Positions 36,376-48,417 of a stretch of DNA of 64,000 bases are shown here, piece by piece (position 1 is the first letter of the stretch; the number at the start of each line of letters is the position of its first letter). The stretch covers positions 133,350,929 through 133,414,928 of the forward strand of contig NC_135504.1 in the NCBI RefSeq assembly GCF_052857255.1, read 5' to 3'. The notes under the pieces were generated by a model. It searched no databases, was not told where the DNA came from, and worked only from the letters and a program-made list of their open reading frames with translations. This stretch comes from Amblyomma americanum (taxonomy: Eukaryota; Arthropoda; Arachnida; Ixodida; Ixodidae). The position numbers were made by a program, and so were the translations under genes.

Positions 36376-37268
36376 GTGATTTGTGAAAGCCGGCGGTTTT
36401 AAAGCTCGCTGCCACGGCACATCACACGCGCCCCTATTAGCGTTCCGCCTCTAACGGAAGCGTCGCGTGCGTTCGGTGTTCTGACGGTGAATTTTGAAAG
36501 CCGGCGGTTTTTAAAGCTCGCTACCACCGCACATCACAGGTGCCCCTATTAGCACTCACACCTCTAACGAAAGCGTCACGTGCGTCCGCAGTGCTGACGG
36601 TGATTTTTGAAAGCCGGCGGTTTTAAAGCTCGCTACCACGGCACATCACACGAGCCACTATTAGCGTTCCACCTCTAACGGAAGCGTCGCGTGCGTCTGG
36701 TGTTCTGAGGGTGAATGTTGAAAGCCGGCGGTTTTTAAAGCTCGCTACCTCCGCACATCACAGGTGCCCCTATTAGCGCTCCACGTCTAACGAAAGCGTC
36801 ACGTGCGTCCGGAGTGCTGACGGCGATTTTTGAAAGCCGGCGGTTTTAAAGCTCGCTGCCACGGCACATCACACGCGCCCCTATTAGCGTTCCACCTCTA
36901 ACGGAAGCGTGGCGTGCGTCCGCTGTTCTGACGGTGAATTTTGAAAGCCGGCGGTTTTTAGAGCTCGCTACCACCGCACATCACAGGTGCGCCTATTACC
37001 GCTCCACCTCTAACTAAAGCGTCACGTGAGTCCGGAGTGCGGACGGTGATTTTTGAAAGCTGGAGGTTTTAAAGCTCGCTACCACGGCACATCACACGCG
37101 CCCCTATTAGAGTTGCACCTCTAACGGAAGCGTCGCGTGCGTCTGGTGTTCTGAGGGTGAATTTTGAAAGCCGGCGGGTTTTAAAGCTCGCTACCACCGC
37201 ACATCACAGGTGCCCCTATTAGCGCTCCACTTCTAGCGAAAGCGTCACGTGCGTCCGGAGTGCTGACG
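36376..37268 (+). repeat. 893-bp (8-monomer) higher-order unit, copy 2
   Basis: It has the same monomer order as copy 1, exactly 893 bp away, with the ACGAGCCAC and GTGTTCTGAGGG states. It ends with CTTCTAGCGAAAG. Confidence 0.82.
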
Positions 37269-38161
37269 GCGATTTTTGAAAGCCGGCGGTTTTAAAGCTC
37301 GCTGCCACGGCACATCAAACGCGCCCCTATTAGCGTTCCGCCTCTAACGGAAGCGTCGCGTGCGTTCGGTGTTCTGACGGTGAATTTTGAAAGCCGGCGG
37401 TTTTTAAAGCTCGCTACCACCGCACATCACAGGTGCCCCTATTAGCACTCACACCTCTAACGAAAGCGTCACGTGCGTCCGCAGTGCTGACGGTGATTTT
37501 TGAAAGCCGGCGGTTTTAAAGCTCGCTACCACGGCACATCACACGAGCCACTATTAGCGTTCCACCTCTAACGGAAGCGTCGCGTGCGTCTGGTGTTCTG
37601 AGGGTGAATGTTGAAAGCCGGCGGTTTTTAAAGCTCGCTACCTCCGCACATCACAGGTGCCCCTATTAGCGCTCCACGTCTAACGAAAGCGTCACGTGCG
37701 TCCGGAGTGCTGACGGCGATTTTTGAAAGCCGGCGGTTTTAAAGCTCGCTGCCACGGCACATCACACGCGCCCCTATTAGCGTTCCACCTCTAACGGAAG
37801 CGTGGCGTGCGTCCGCTGTTCTGACGGTGAATTTTGAAAGCCGGCGGTTTTTAGAGCTCGCTACCACCGCACATCACAGGTGCGCCTATTACCGCTCCAC
37901 CTCTAACTAAAGCGTCACGTGAGTCCGGAGTGCGGACGGTGATTTTTGAAAGCTGGAGGTTTTAAAGCTCGCTACCACGGCACATCACACGCGCCCCTAT
38001 TAGAGTTGCACCTCTAACGGAAGCGTCGCGTGCGTCTGGTGTTCTGAGGGTGAATTTTGAAAGCCGGCGGGTTTTAAAGCTCGCTACCACCGCACATCAC
38101 AGGTGCCCCTATTAGCGCTCCACCTCTAACGAAAGCGTCACGTGCGTCCGGAGTGCTGACG
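37269..38161 (+). repeat. 893-bp (8-monomer) higher-order unit, copy 3
   Basis: It is nearly the same as copy 2 but starts GCGATTTTTG, and has CACATCAAACGCG near 37312. A fourth start at 38162 runs for only about 165 bp before the sequence jumps to the GCGCCTATTACCG monomer. Confidence 0.82.
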
Positions 38162-38327
38162 GCGATTTGTGAAAGCCGGCGGTTTTAAAGCTCGCTGCCA
38201 CGGCACATCACACGCGCCCCTATTAGCGTTCCGCCTCTAACGGAAGCGTCGCGTGCGTTCGGTGTTCTGACGGTGAATTTTGAAAGCCGGCGGTTTTTAA
38301 AGCTCGCTACCACCGCACATCACAGGT

Positions 38328-38997
38328 GCGCCTATTACCGCTCCACCTCTAACTAAAGCGTCACGTGAGTCCGGAGTGCGGACGGTGATTTTTGAAAGCT
38401 GGAGGTTTTAAAGCTCGCTACCACGGCACATCACACGCGCCCCTATTAGAGTTGCACCTCTAACGGAAGCGTCGCGTGCGTCTGGTGTTCTGAGGGTGAA
38501 TTTTGAAAGCCGGCGGGTTTTAAAGCTCGCTGCCACGGCACATCACACGCGCCCCTATTAGCGTTCCACCTCTAACGGAAGCGTGGCGTGCGTCCGCTGT
38601 TCTGACGGTGAATTTTGAAAGCCGGCGGTTTTTAGAGCTCGCTACCACCGCACATCACAGGTGCGCCTATTACCGCTCCACCTCTAACTAAAGCGTCACG
38701 TGAGTCCGGAGTGCGGACGGTGATTTTTGAAAGCTGGAGGTTTTAAAGCTCGCTACCACGGCACATCACACGCGCCCCTATTAGAGTTGCGCCTCTAACG
38801 GAAGCGTCGCGTGCGTCTGGTGTTCTGAGGGTGAATTTTGAAAGCCGGCGGGTTTTAAAGCTCGCTACCACCGCACATCACAGGTGCCCCTATTAGCGCT
38901 CCACTTCTAGCGAAAGCGTCACGTGCGTCCGGAGTGCTGACGGCGATTTTTGAAAGCCGGCGGTTTTAAAGCTCGCTGCCACGGCACATCACACGCG
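38328..38997 (+). repeat. Three-monomer (335-bp) local repeat
   Basis: The GCGCCTATTACCG / GTGAGTCCGGAGTGCGG / AGAGTTGC set occurs at 38328 and again 335 bp later at 38663. This makes it the shortest multi-monomer tandem I noticed. It sits directly right of the 893-bp units. Confidence 0.65.
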
Positions 38998-41900
38998 CCC
39001 ATATTAGCGTTCCACCTCTAACGGAAGCATGGCGTGCGTCCGCTGTTCTGACGGTGAATTTTGAAAGCCGACGGTTTTAAAGCTCGCTACCACGGTACAT
39101 CACACGTGCCCCTATTATCGTTCCACCTCTAACAGAAGCGTGGCGTGCGTCCGGTGTTCTGACGGTGAATTTTGAAAGCCGGCGGATTTTAAAGCTCGCT
39201 ACCACCGCACATCACAGGTGCCCCTATTAGCGCTCCACCTCTAACGAAAGCGTCACGTGCGTCCGGAGTGCTGACGGTGATTTTTCAAAGCCGGCGGTTT
39301 TAAAGCTCACTGCCAAGGCACATCACACGCGCCCCTATTAGCGTTCCACCTCTAACGGAAGCGTGGCGTGCGTCCGCTGTTCTGACGGTGAATTTTGAAA
39401 GTCGGCGGTTTTTAAAGCTCGCTACCAAGGCACATCACAGGTGCCCCTATTAGCGCTCCACCTCTAACTAAAGCGTCACGTGCGTCCAGAGTGCTGACGG
39501 TGATTTTTGAAAGCAGGCGGTTTTAAAGCTCGCTACCACGGCACATCACACGCGCCCCTATTAGCGTCCCACCTCTAACAGAAGCGTCGCGTGCGTCCGG
39601 TGTTCTGACGTTGAATTTTGAAAGCCGGCGATTTTAAAGCTCGCTACCACCGCACATCACAGGTGCCCCTATTAGCGCTCCACCTCTAACGAAAGCGTCA
39701 CGTGCGTCCGGAGTGCTGACAGTGATTTTTGAAAGCCGGCGGTTTCAAAGCTCGATACCACGGTACATCGCACGCGCCCCTATTAGCGTTCCACCTCTAA
39801 CGGAAGCGTGGCGTGCGTCCGCTGTTCTGACGGTGAATTTTGAAAGCCGGCGGTTTTTAGAGCTCGCTACCACCGCACATCACAGGTGCGCCTATTACCG
39901 CTCCACCTCTAACTAAAGCGTCACGTGAGTCCGGAGTGCGGACGGTGATTTTTCAAAGCTGGAGGTTTTAAAGCTCGCTACCACGGCACATCACACGCGC
40001 CCCTATTAGAGTTGCACCTCTAACGGAAGCGTCGCGTGCGTCTGGTGTTCTGAGGGTGAATTTTGAAAGCCGGCGGGTTTTAAAGCTCGCTACCACCGCA
40101 CATCACAGGTGCCCCTATTAGCGCTCCACTTCTAGCGAAAGCGTCACGTGCGTCCGGAGTGCTGACGGCGATTTTTGAAAGCCGGCGGTTTTAAAGCTCG
40201 CTGCCACGGCACATCACACGCGCCCATATTAGCGTTCCACCTCTAACGGAAGCATGGCGTGCGTCCGCTGTTCTGACGGTGAATTTTGAAAGCCGGCGGT
40301 TTTAAAGCTCGCTACCACGGTACATCACACGTGCCCCTATTATCGTTCCACCTCTAACAGAAGCGTGGCGTGCGTCCGGTGTTCTGACGGTGAATTTTGA
40401 AAGCCGGCGGATTTTAAAGCTCGCTACCAGCGCACATCACAGGTGCCCCTATTAGCGCTCCACCTCTAACGAAAGCGTCACGTGCGTCCGGAGTGCTGAC
40501 GGTGATTTTTCAAAGCCGGCGGTTTTAAAGCTCACTGCCAAGGCACATCACACGCGCCCCTATTAGCGTTCCACCTCTAACGGAAGCGTGGCGTGCGTCC
40601 GCTGTTCTGACGGTGAATTTTGAAAGTCGGCGGTTTTTAAAGCTCGCTACCAAGGCACATCACAGGTGCCCCTATTAGCGCTCCACCTCTAAAGCGTCAC
40701 GTGCGTCCGGAGTGCTGACGGTGATTTTTGAAAGCAGGCGGTTTTAAAGCTCGCTACCACGGCACATCACACGCGCCCCTATTAGCGTCCCACCTCTAAC
40801 AGAAGCGTCGCGTGCGTCCGGTGTTCTGACGGTGAATTTTGAAAGCCGGCGGTTTTTAAAGCTCGCTACCACCGCACATCACAGGTGCCCCTATTAGCGC
40901 TCCACCTCTAACGAAAGCGTCACGTGCGTCCGGAGTGCTGACAGTGATTTTTGGAAGCCGGCGGTTTCAAAGCTCGATACCACGGTACATCACACGCGCC
41001 CCTATTAGCGTTCCACCTCTAACGGAAGCGTCGCGTGCGTCCGGTGTTCTGACGGTGAATTTTGAAGGCTGGCGGTTTTTAAAGCTCGCTACCACCGCAC
41101 ATCACAGGTGCCCCTATTAGCGCTCCACTTCTAACGAAAGCGTCACGTGCGTCCGGAGTGCTGACGGTGAATTTGGACAGCCGGCGGTATTTATAGCTCG
41201 CTGCCACCGCACATCAAAGGTGCCCCTATTAGCGCTCAACCTCAAACGAAAGCGTCACGTGCGTCCGGAGTGCTGACGGTGATTTTTGAAAGCCGGCGGT
41301 TTTAAAGCTCGCTAACACGGCAAATCACACGCGCCCCTACTAGCGTTCCACCTCTAATGAAAGCATCGCGTGCGTCCGGTGCTCTGACGGTGAATTTTGA
41401 AAGCCGGCGGATTTTAAAGCTCGCTACCAGCGCACATCACAGGTGCTCCTATTAGCGCTCCACCTCTAACGAAAGCGTCACGTGCGTCCGGAGTGCTGAC
41501 GGCGATTTTTGAAAGCCGGCGGTTTTAAAGCTCGCTGCCACGGCACATCACACGCGCCCCTATTAGCGTTCCACCTCTAACGGAAGCGTGGCGTGCGTCC
41601 GCTGTTCTGACGGTGAATTTTAAAAGCCGGCGGTTTTTAAAGCTCGCTACCACCGCACATCACAGGTGCGCCAATTAGCGCTCCACCTCTAACTAAAGCG
41701 TCACGTGCGTCCGGAGTGCTGACGGCGATTTTTGAAAGCCGGCGGTTTTAAAGCTCGCTGCCACGGCACATCACACGCGCCCATATTAGCGTTCCACCTC
41801 TAACGGAAGCATGGCGTGCGTCCGCTGTTCTGACGGTGAATTTTGAAAGCCGGCGGTTTTTAAAGCTCGCTACCACCGCACATCACAGGTGCGCCTATTA

Positions 41901-43706
41901 GCGCTCCACCTCTAACTAAAGCTTCACGTGCGTCCGGAGTGCTGACGGTGATTTTTGAAAGCCGGCGGTTTTAAAGCTCGCTACCACAGCACATCACACG
42001 CGCCTCTATTAGCGTTCCACCTCTAACGGAAGCGTGGCGTGCGTCCGGTGTTCTTACGGTGAGTTTTGAAAGCCGGCGGTTTTTAAAGCTCGCTACCACC
42101 GCACATCACAGGTGCCACTATTAGCGCTCCACCTCTAACGAAAGCGTCACGTGCGTCCGGAGTGCTGACGGTGATTTTTGAAAGCCGGCGGTTTTAAAGC
42201 TCGCTACCACGGCACATCACACGCGCCCCTATTAGCGTTCCACCTCTAACGGAAGCGTCGCGTGCGTCCGGAGTGCTGACGGTGATTTTTGAAAGCCGGC
42301 AGTTTTAAAGCTCGCTACCACGGTACATCACACGCGCCCATATTATCGTTCCACCTCTAACGGAAGCATGGCGTGCGTCCGCTGTTCTGACGGTGAATTT
42401 TGAAAGCCGGCGGTTTTTAAAGCTCGCTACCACCGCACATCACAGGTGCGCCTATTAGCGCTCCACCTCTAACTAAAGCTTCACGTGCGTCCGGAGTGCT
42501 GACGGTGATTTTTGAAAGCCGGCGGTTTTAAAGCTCGCTACCACCGCACATCACCGGTGCCACTATTAGCGCTCCACCTCTAACGAAAGCGTCACGTGCG
42601 TCCGGAGTGCTGACGGTGATTTTTGAAAGCCGGCGGTTTTAAAGCTCGCTACCACGGCACATCACACGCGCCCCTATTAGCGTTCCACCTCTAACAGAAG
42701 CGTGGCGTGCGTCCGGTGTTCTGACGGTGAATTTTGAAAGCCGGCGGATTTTAAAGCTCGCTACCAGCGCACATCACAGGTGCCCCTATTAGCGCTCCAC
42801 CTCTAACGAAAGCGTTACGTGCGTCCGGAGTGCTGACGGTGATTTTTCAAAGCCGGCGGTTTTAAAGCTCACTGCCAAGGCAAATCACACGCGCCCCTAT
42901 TAGCGTTCCACCTCTAACGGAAGCGTCGCGTGCGTCCGGTGTTCTGACGGTGAATTTTGAAGGCCGGCGGTTTTTAAAGCTCGCTACCACCGCACATCAC
43001 AGGTGCCCCTATTAGCGCTCCACTTCTAACGAAAGCGTCACGTGCGTCCGGAGTGCTGACGGTGAATTTGGACAGCCGGCGGTATTTATAGCTCGCTACC
43101 ACCGCACATCAAAGGTGCCCCTATTAGCGCTCCACCTCAAACGAAAGCGTCACGTGCGTCCGGAGTGCTGACGGTGATTTTTGAAAGCCGGCGGTTTTAA
43201 AGCTCGCTAACACGGCAAATCACACGCGCCCCTACTAGCGTTCCACCTCTAATGGAAGCGTCGCGTGCGTCCGGTGCTCTGACGGTGAATTTTGAAAGCC
43301 GGCGGATTTTAAAGCTCGCTACCAGCGCACATCACAGGTGCCCCTATTAGCGCTCCACCTCTAACGAAAGCGTCACGTGCGTCCGGAGTGCTGACGGTGA
43401 TTTGTTAAAGCCGGCGGTTTTAAAGCTCGCTGCCACGGCACATCACACGCGCCCCTATTAGCGTTCCGCCTCTAACGGAAGCGTCGCGTGCGTCCGGTGT
43501 TCTGACGGTGAATTTTGAAAGCCGGCGGTTTTTAAAGCTCGCTACCACCGCACATCACAGGTGCCCCTATTAGCACTCACACCTCTAACGAAAGCGTCAC
43601 GTGCGTCCGCAGTGCTGACGGTGATTTTTGAAAGCCGGCGGTTTTAAAGCTCGCTACCACGGCACATCACACGAGCCACTATTAGCGTTCCACCTCTAAC
43701 GGAAGC
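38998..43706 (+). repeat. Mixed zone between left and right domains
   Basis: Ordinary A/B array with monomers of both domains. It repeats the 31.5-32.3 kb sequence near 39.7-40.4 kb (offset 8144) and carries H monomers near 41.18 and 43.07 kb. A 4-bp deletion near 40690 turns CTCTAACTAAAGCG into CTCTAAAGCG. I see no gene or element. Confidence 0.7.
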
Positions 43707-44595
43707 GTCGCGTGCGTCTGGTGTTCTGAGGGTGAAAGTTGAAAGCCGACGGTTTTTAAAGCTCACTACCACCGCACATCACAGGCGCCCCTATTAGCGC
43801 TCCACGCCTAACGAAAGCGTCACGTGCGTCCGGAGTGCTGACGGCGATTTTTGAAAGCCGGCGGTTTTAAAGCTCGCTGCCACGGCACATCACACGCGCC
43901 CCTATTAGCGTTCCACCCCTAACGGAAGCGTGGCGTGCGTCCGCTGTTCTGACGGTGAATTTTGAAAGCCGGCGGTTTTAAAGCTCGCTACAACCGCACA
44001 TCACAGGTGCGCCTATTAGCGCTCCACCTCTAACTAAAGCGTCACGTGCGTCCGGAGTGCTGACGGCGATTTTTGAAAGCCGGCGGTTTTAAAGCTCGCT
44101 GCCACGGCACATCACACGCGCCCATATTAGCGTTCCACCTCTAACGGAAGCATGGCGTGCGTCCGCTGTTCTGAAGGTGAATTTTGAAAGCCGGCGGTTT
44201 TTAAAGCTCGCTACCACCGCACATCACAGGTGCGCCTATTAGCGCTCCACCTCTAACTAAAGCTTCACGTGCGTCCGGAGTGCTGACGGTGATTTTTGAA
44301 AGCCGGCAGTTTTAAAGCTCGCTACCACAGCACATCACTCGCGCCTCTATTAGCGTTCCACCTCTAACGGAAGCGTGGCGTGCGTCCGGAGTGCTGACGG
44401 TGATTTTTGAAAGCCGGCGGTTTTAAAGCTCGCTGCCACGGCACATCACACGCGCCGCTATTAGCTTTCCACCTCTAACGGAAGCGTCGCGTGCGTCCGG
44501 AGTGCTGACGGCGATTTTTGAAAGCCGGCGGTTTTAAAGCTCGCTGTTACGGCACATCACACGCGCCCCTATTAGCGTTCCACCTCTAACGGAAG
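43707..44595 (+). repeat. Duplicated block, copy 1 (offset 4790)
   Basis: About 0.9 kb matches 48497-49385. Markers include GGTGAAAGTTGAAAGCCGACGG, CACGCCTAACG, TTCTGAAGGTG, CATCACTCGCG and GCTGTTACGG. The offset is 43 monomers. Confidence 0.75.
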
Positions 44596-45605
44596 CATGG
44601 CGTGCGTCCGCTGTTCTGACGGTGAATTTTGAAAGCCGGCGGTTTTTAAAGCTCGCTACCACCGCACATCACAGTTGCGCCTATTAGCGCTCCACCTCTA
44701 ACTAAAGCTTCACGTGCGTCCGGAGTGCTTAGGTGATTTTTGAAAGCCGGCGGTTTTAAAGCTCGCTACCACGCCACATCACACGCGCCTCTATTAGCGT
44801 TCCACCTCTATCGGAAGCGTGGCGTGCGTCCGGTGATCTGACGGTGAATTTTGAAAGCCGGCGGTTTTTAAAGCTCGCTACCACCGCACATCACAGGTGC
44901 CCCTATTAGCGTTCCACTTCTAACGAAAGCGTCACGTGCGTCCGGAGTGCTGACGGTGATTTTTGAAAGCCGGCGGTTTTAAAGCTCGCTAACACGGCAA
45001 ATCACACGCGCCCCTATTAGCGTTCCGCCTCTAACGGAAGCGTCGCGTGCGTCCGGTGTTCTGACGGTGAATTTTGAAAGCCGGGGGTTTTTAAAGCTCG
45101 CTACCACCGCACATCACAGGTGCCCCTATTAGCACTCACACCTCTAACGAAAGCGTCACGTGCGTCCGCAGTGCTGACGGTGATTTTTGAAAGCCGGCGG
45201 TTTTAAAGCTCGCTACCACGGCACATCACACGAGCCACTATTAGCGTTCCACCTTTAACGGAAGCGTCGCGTGCGTCTGGTGTTCTGAGGGTGAATGTTG
45301 AAAGCCGGCGGTTTTTAAAGCTCGCTACCACCGCACATCACAGGTGCCCCTATTAGTGCTCCACGTCTAACGAAAGCGTCACGTGCGTCCGGAGTGCTGA
45401 CGGCGATTTTTGAAAGCCGGCGGTTTTAAAGCTCGCTGCCACGGCACATCACACGCTCCCCTATTAGCGTTCCACCTCTAACGGAAGCGTGACGTGCGTC
45501 CGCTGTTCTGACGGTGAATTTTGAAAGCCGGCGGTTTTTAAAGCTCGCTACCACCGCACATCACAGGTGCGCCTATTAGCGCTCCACCTCTAACTAAAGC
45601 GTCGC
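44290..45605 (+). repeat. Duplicated block, copy 1 (offset about 2897-2899)
   Basis: About 1.3 kb matches 47187-48504, 26 monomers away. A private 2-bp deletion near 44731 (GTGCTTAGGTG for GTGCTTACGGTG) changes the offset by 2. Shared markers are GCTGTTACGG, ACAGTTGCGCC and GCCGGGGGTTTTT. Confidence 0.72.
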
Positions 45606-46926
45606 GTGAGTCCGGAGTGCTGACGGTGATTTTTGAAAGCTGGCGGTTTTAAAGCTCGCTACCACGGCACATCACACGCGCCCCTATTAGCGTTCCACCT
45701 CTAACGGAAGCGTCGCGTGCGTCTGGTGTTCTCAGGGTGAATTTTGAAAGCCGGCGGGTTTTAAAGCTCGCTACCACCGCACATCACAGGTGCCCCTCTT
45801 AGCGCTCCACGTCTAACGAAAGCGTCACGTGCGTCCGGTGTGCTGACGGCGATTTTTGAAAGCCGGCGGTTTTAAAGCTCGCTACCACCGCACATCACAG
45901 GTGCCCCTATTAGCGCTCCACCCCTAACGGAAGCGTCGCGTGCGTCCGGAGTGCTGACAGTGATTTTTGTAAGCCGGCAGTTTTAAAGCTCGCTACCACG
46001 GTACATCACACGTGCCCCTATTATCGTTCCATCTCTAACAGAAGCGTGGCGTGCGTCCGGTGTTCTGACGGTGAATTTTGAAAGCCGGCGGAATTTAAAG
46101 CTCGCTACCAGCGCACATCACAGGTGCCCCTATTAGCGCTCCACCTCTAACGAAAGCGTCACGTGCGTCCGGAGTGCTGACGGTGATTTTTCAAAGCCGG
46201 CGGTTTTAAAGCTCGCTGCCACGGCACATCACACGCGCCCCTATTAGCGTTCCACCTCTAACGGAAGCGTGGCGTGCGTCCGCTGTTCTGACGGTGAATT
46301 TTGAAAGTCGGCGGTTTTTAAAGCTCGCTACCACCGCACATCACAGGTGCCCCTATTAGCGCTCCACCTCTAACTAAAGCGTCACGTGCGTCCGGAGTGG
46401 TGACGGTGATTTTTGAAAGCCGGCGGTTTTAAAGCTCGCTACCACGGCACATCACACGCGCCCCTATTAGCGTTCCACCTTTAACGGAAGCGTCGCGTGC
46501 GTCCGGAGTGCTGACGGTGATTTTTGAAAGCCGGCGGTTTTAAAGCTCGCTACCACGGCACATCACACGCGCCGCTATTAGCGTTCCACCTCTAACGGAA
46601 GCGTCGCGTGCGTCCGGAGTGCTGACGGTGATTTTTGAAAGCCGGCGGTTTTAAAGCTCGCTACCACGGCACATCACACGCGCCCCTATTAGCGTTCCAC
46701 CTCTAACGGAAGCTTCGCGTGCGTCCAGAGTGCTGACGGTCATTTTTGAAAGCCGGCGGTTTAAAGCTCGCTACCACGGTACATCACACGTGCCCCTATT
46801 ATCGTTCCACCTCTATCAGAAGCGTGGCGTGCGTCCGGTGTTCTGACGGTGAATTTTGGAATCCGGCGGATTTTAAAGCTCGCTACCACGGCACATCACA
46901 CGCGCCGCTATTAGCGTTCCACCTCT
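44812..46926 (+). repeat. 2.1-kb block, copy 1 (offset 4568)
   Basis: This matches 49380-51494, 41 monomers away, with a few differences such as CACTTCTAACG near 44927 against CACTTTTAACG. It includes the TTTTGTAAGCC monomer typical of the right domain and the AAA run at 46386. Confidence 0.78.
46386..46718 (+). repeat. AAA run of the right-hand domain (333 bp)
   Basis: Three A monomers follow a CTAACTAAAG B monomer. The first has GGAGTGGTGACGG and the second has CGCCGCTATT. A shortened A-derived monomer with CCAGAGTGCTG, GGTCATTTTTG and only three Ts follows at 46719. Confidence 0.8.
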
Positions 46927-48417
46927 AACGGAACCGTCGCGTGCGTCCGGAGTGCTGACGGTGATTTTTGAAAGCCGGCGGTTTTAAACCTCGCTACCAC
47001 GGCACATCACACGCGCCCCTATCAGCGTTCCACCTCAAATGAAAGCGTGGCGTGCGTCCGCTTTTCTGACGGTGAGGTTTGAAAGCCGGCGGTTTTTAAC
47101 GCTCGCTACCACCGCACATCACAGGTGCCTCTATTAGCGCTCCACCTCTAACGAAAGCGTCACGTGCGTCCGGAGTGCTGACGGTAATTTTTGAAAGCCG
47201 GCAGTTTTAAAGCTCCCTACCACAGCACATCACTCGCGCCTCTATTAGCGTTCCACCTCTAACGGAAGCGTGGCGTGCGTCCGGAGTGCTGACGGTGATT
47301 TTTGAAAGCCGGCGGTTTTAAAGCTCGCTGCCACGGCACATCACACGCGCCGCTATTAGCTTTCCACCTCTAACGGAAGCGTCGCGTGCGTCCGGAGTGC
47401 TGACGGCGATTTTTGAAAGCCGGCGGTTTTAAAGCTCGCTGTTACGGCACATCACACGCGCCCCTATTAGCGTTCCACCTCTAACGGAAGCATGGCGTGC
47501 GTCCGCTGTTCTGACGGTGAATTTTGAAAGCCGGCGGTTTTTAAAGCTCGCTACCACCGCACATCACAGTTGCGCCTATTAGCGCTCCACCTCTAACTAA
47601 AGCTTCACGTGCGTCCGGAGTGCTTACGGTGATTTTTGAAAGCCGGCGGTTTTAAAGCTCGCTACCACGCCACATCACACGCGCCTCTATTAGCGTTCCA
47701 CCTCTATCGGAAGCGTGGCGTGCGTCCGGTGATCTGACGGTGAATTTTGAAAGCCGGTGGTTTTTAAAGCTCGCTACCACCGCACATCACAGGTGCCCCT
47801 ATTAGCGTTCCACTTCTAACGAAAGCGTCACGTGCGTCCGGAGTGCTGACGGTGATTTTTGAAAGCCGGCGGTTTTAAAGCTCGCTAACACGGCAAATCA
47901 CACGCGCCCCTATTAGCGTTCCGCCTCTAACGGAAGCGTCGCGTGCGTCCGGTGTTCTGACGGTGAATTTTGAAAGCCGGGGGTTTTTAAAGCTCGTTAC
48001 CACCGCACATCACAGGTGCCCCTATTAGCACTCACACCTCTAACGAAAGCGTCACGTGCGTCCGCAGTGCTGACGGTGATTTTTGAAAGCCGGCGGTTTT
48101 AAAGCTCGCTACCACGGCACATCACACGAGCCACTATTAGCGTTCCACCTTTAACGGAAGCGTCGCGTGCGTCTGGTGTTCTGAGGGTGAATGTTGAAAG
48201 CCGGCGGTTTTTAAAGCTCGCTACCACCGCACATCACAGGTGCCCCTATTAGTGCTCCACGTCTAACGAAAGCGTCACGTGCGTCCGGAGTGCTGACGGC
48301 GATTTTTGAAAGCCGGCGGTTTTAAAGCTCGCTGCCACGGCACATCACACGCTCCCCTATTAGCGTTCCACCTCTAACGGAAGCGTGACGTGCGTCCGCT
48401 GTTCTGACGGTGAATTT

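Noticed and set aside
46746..46928. Plus-strand 60-codon open frame, repeated at 51314, 54322 and 58669
   Set aside because: It arises because a monomer lost one T (GGTTTAAAGC), shifting the frame past the usual stop. It recurs only as part of duplicated satellite blocks.
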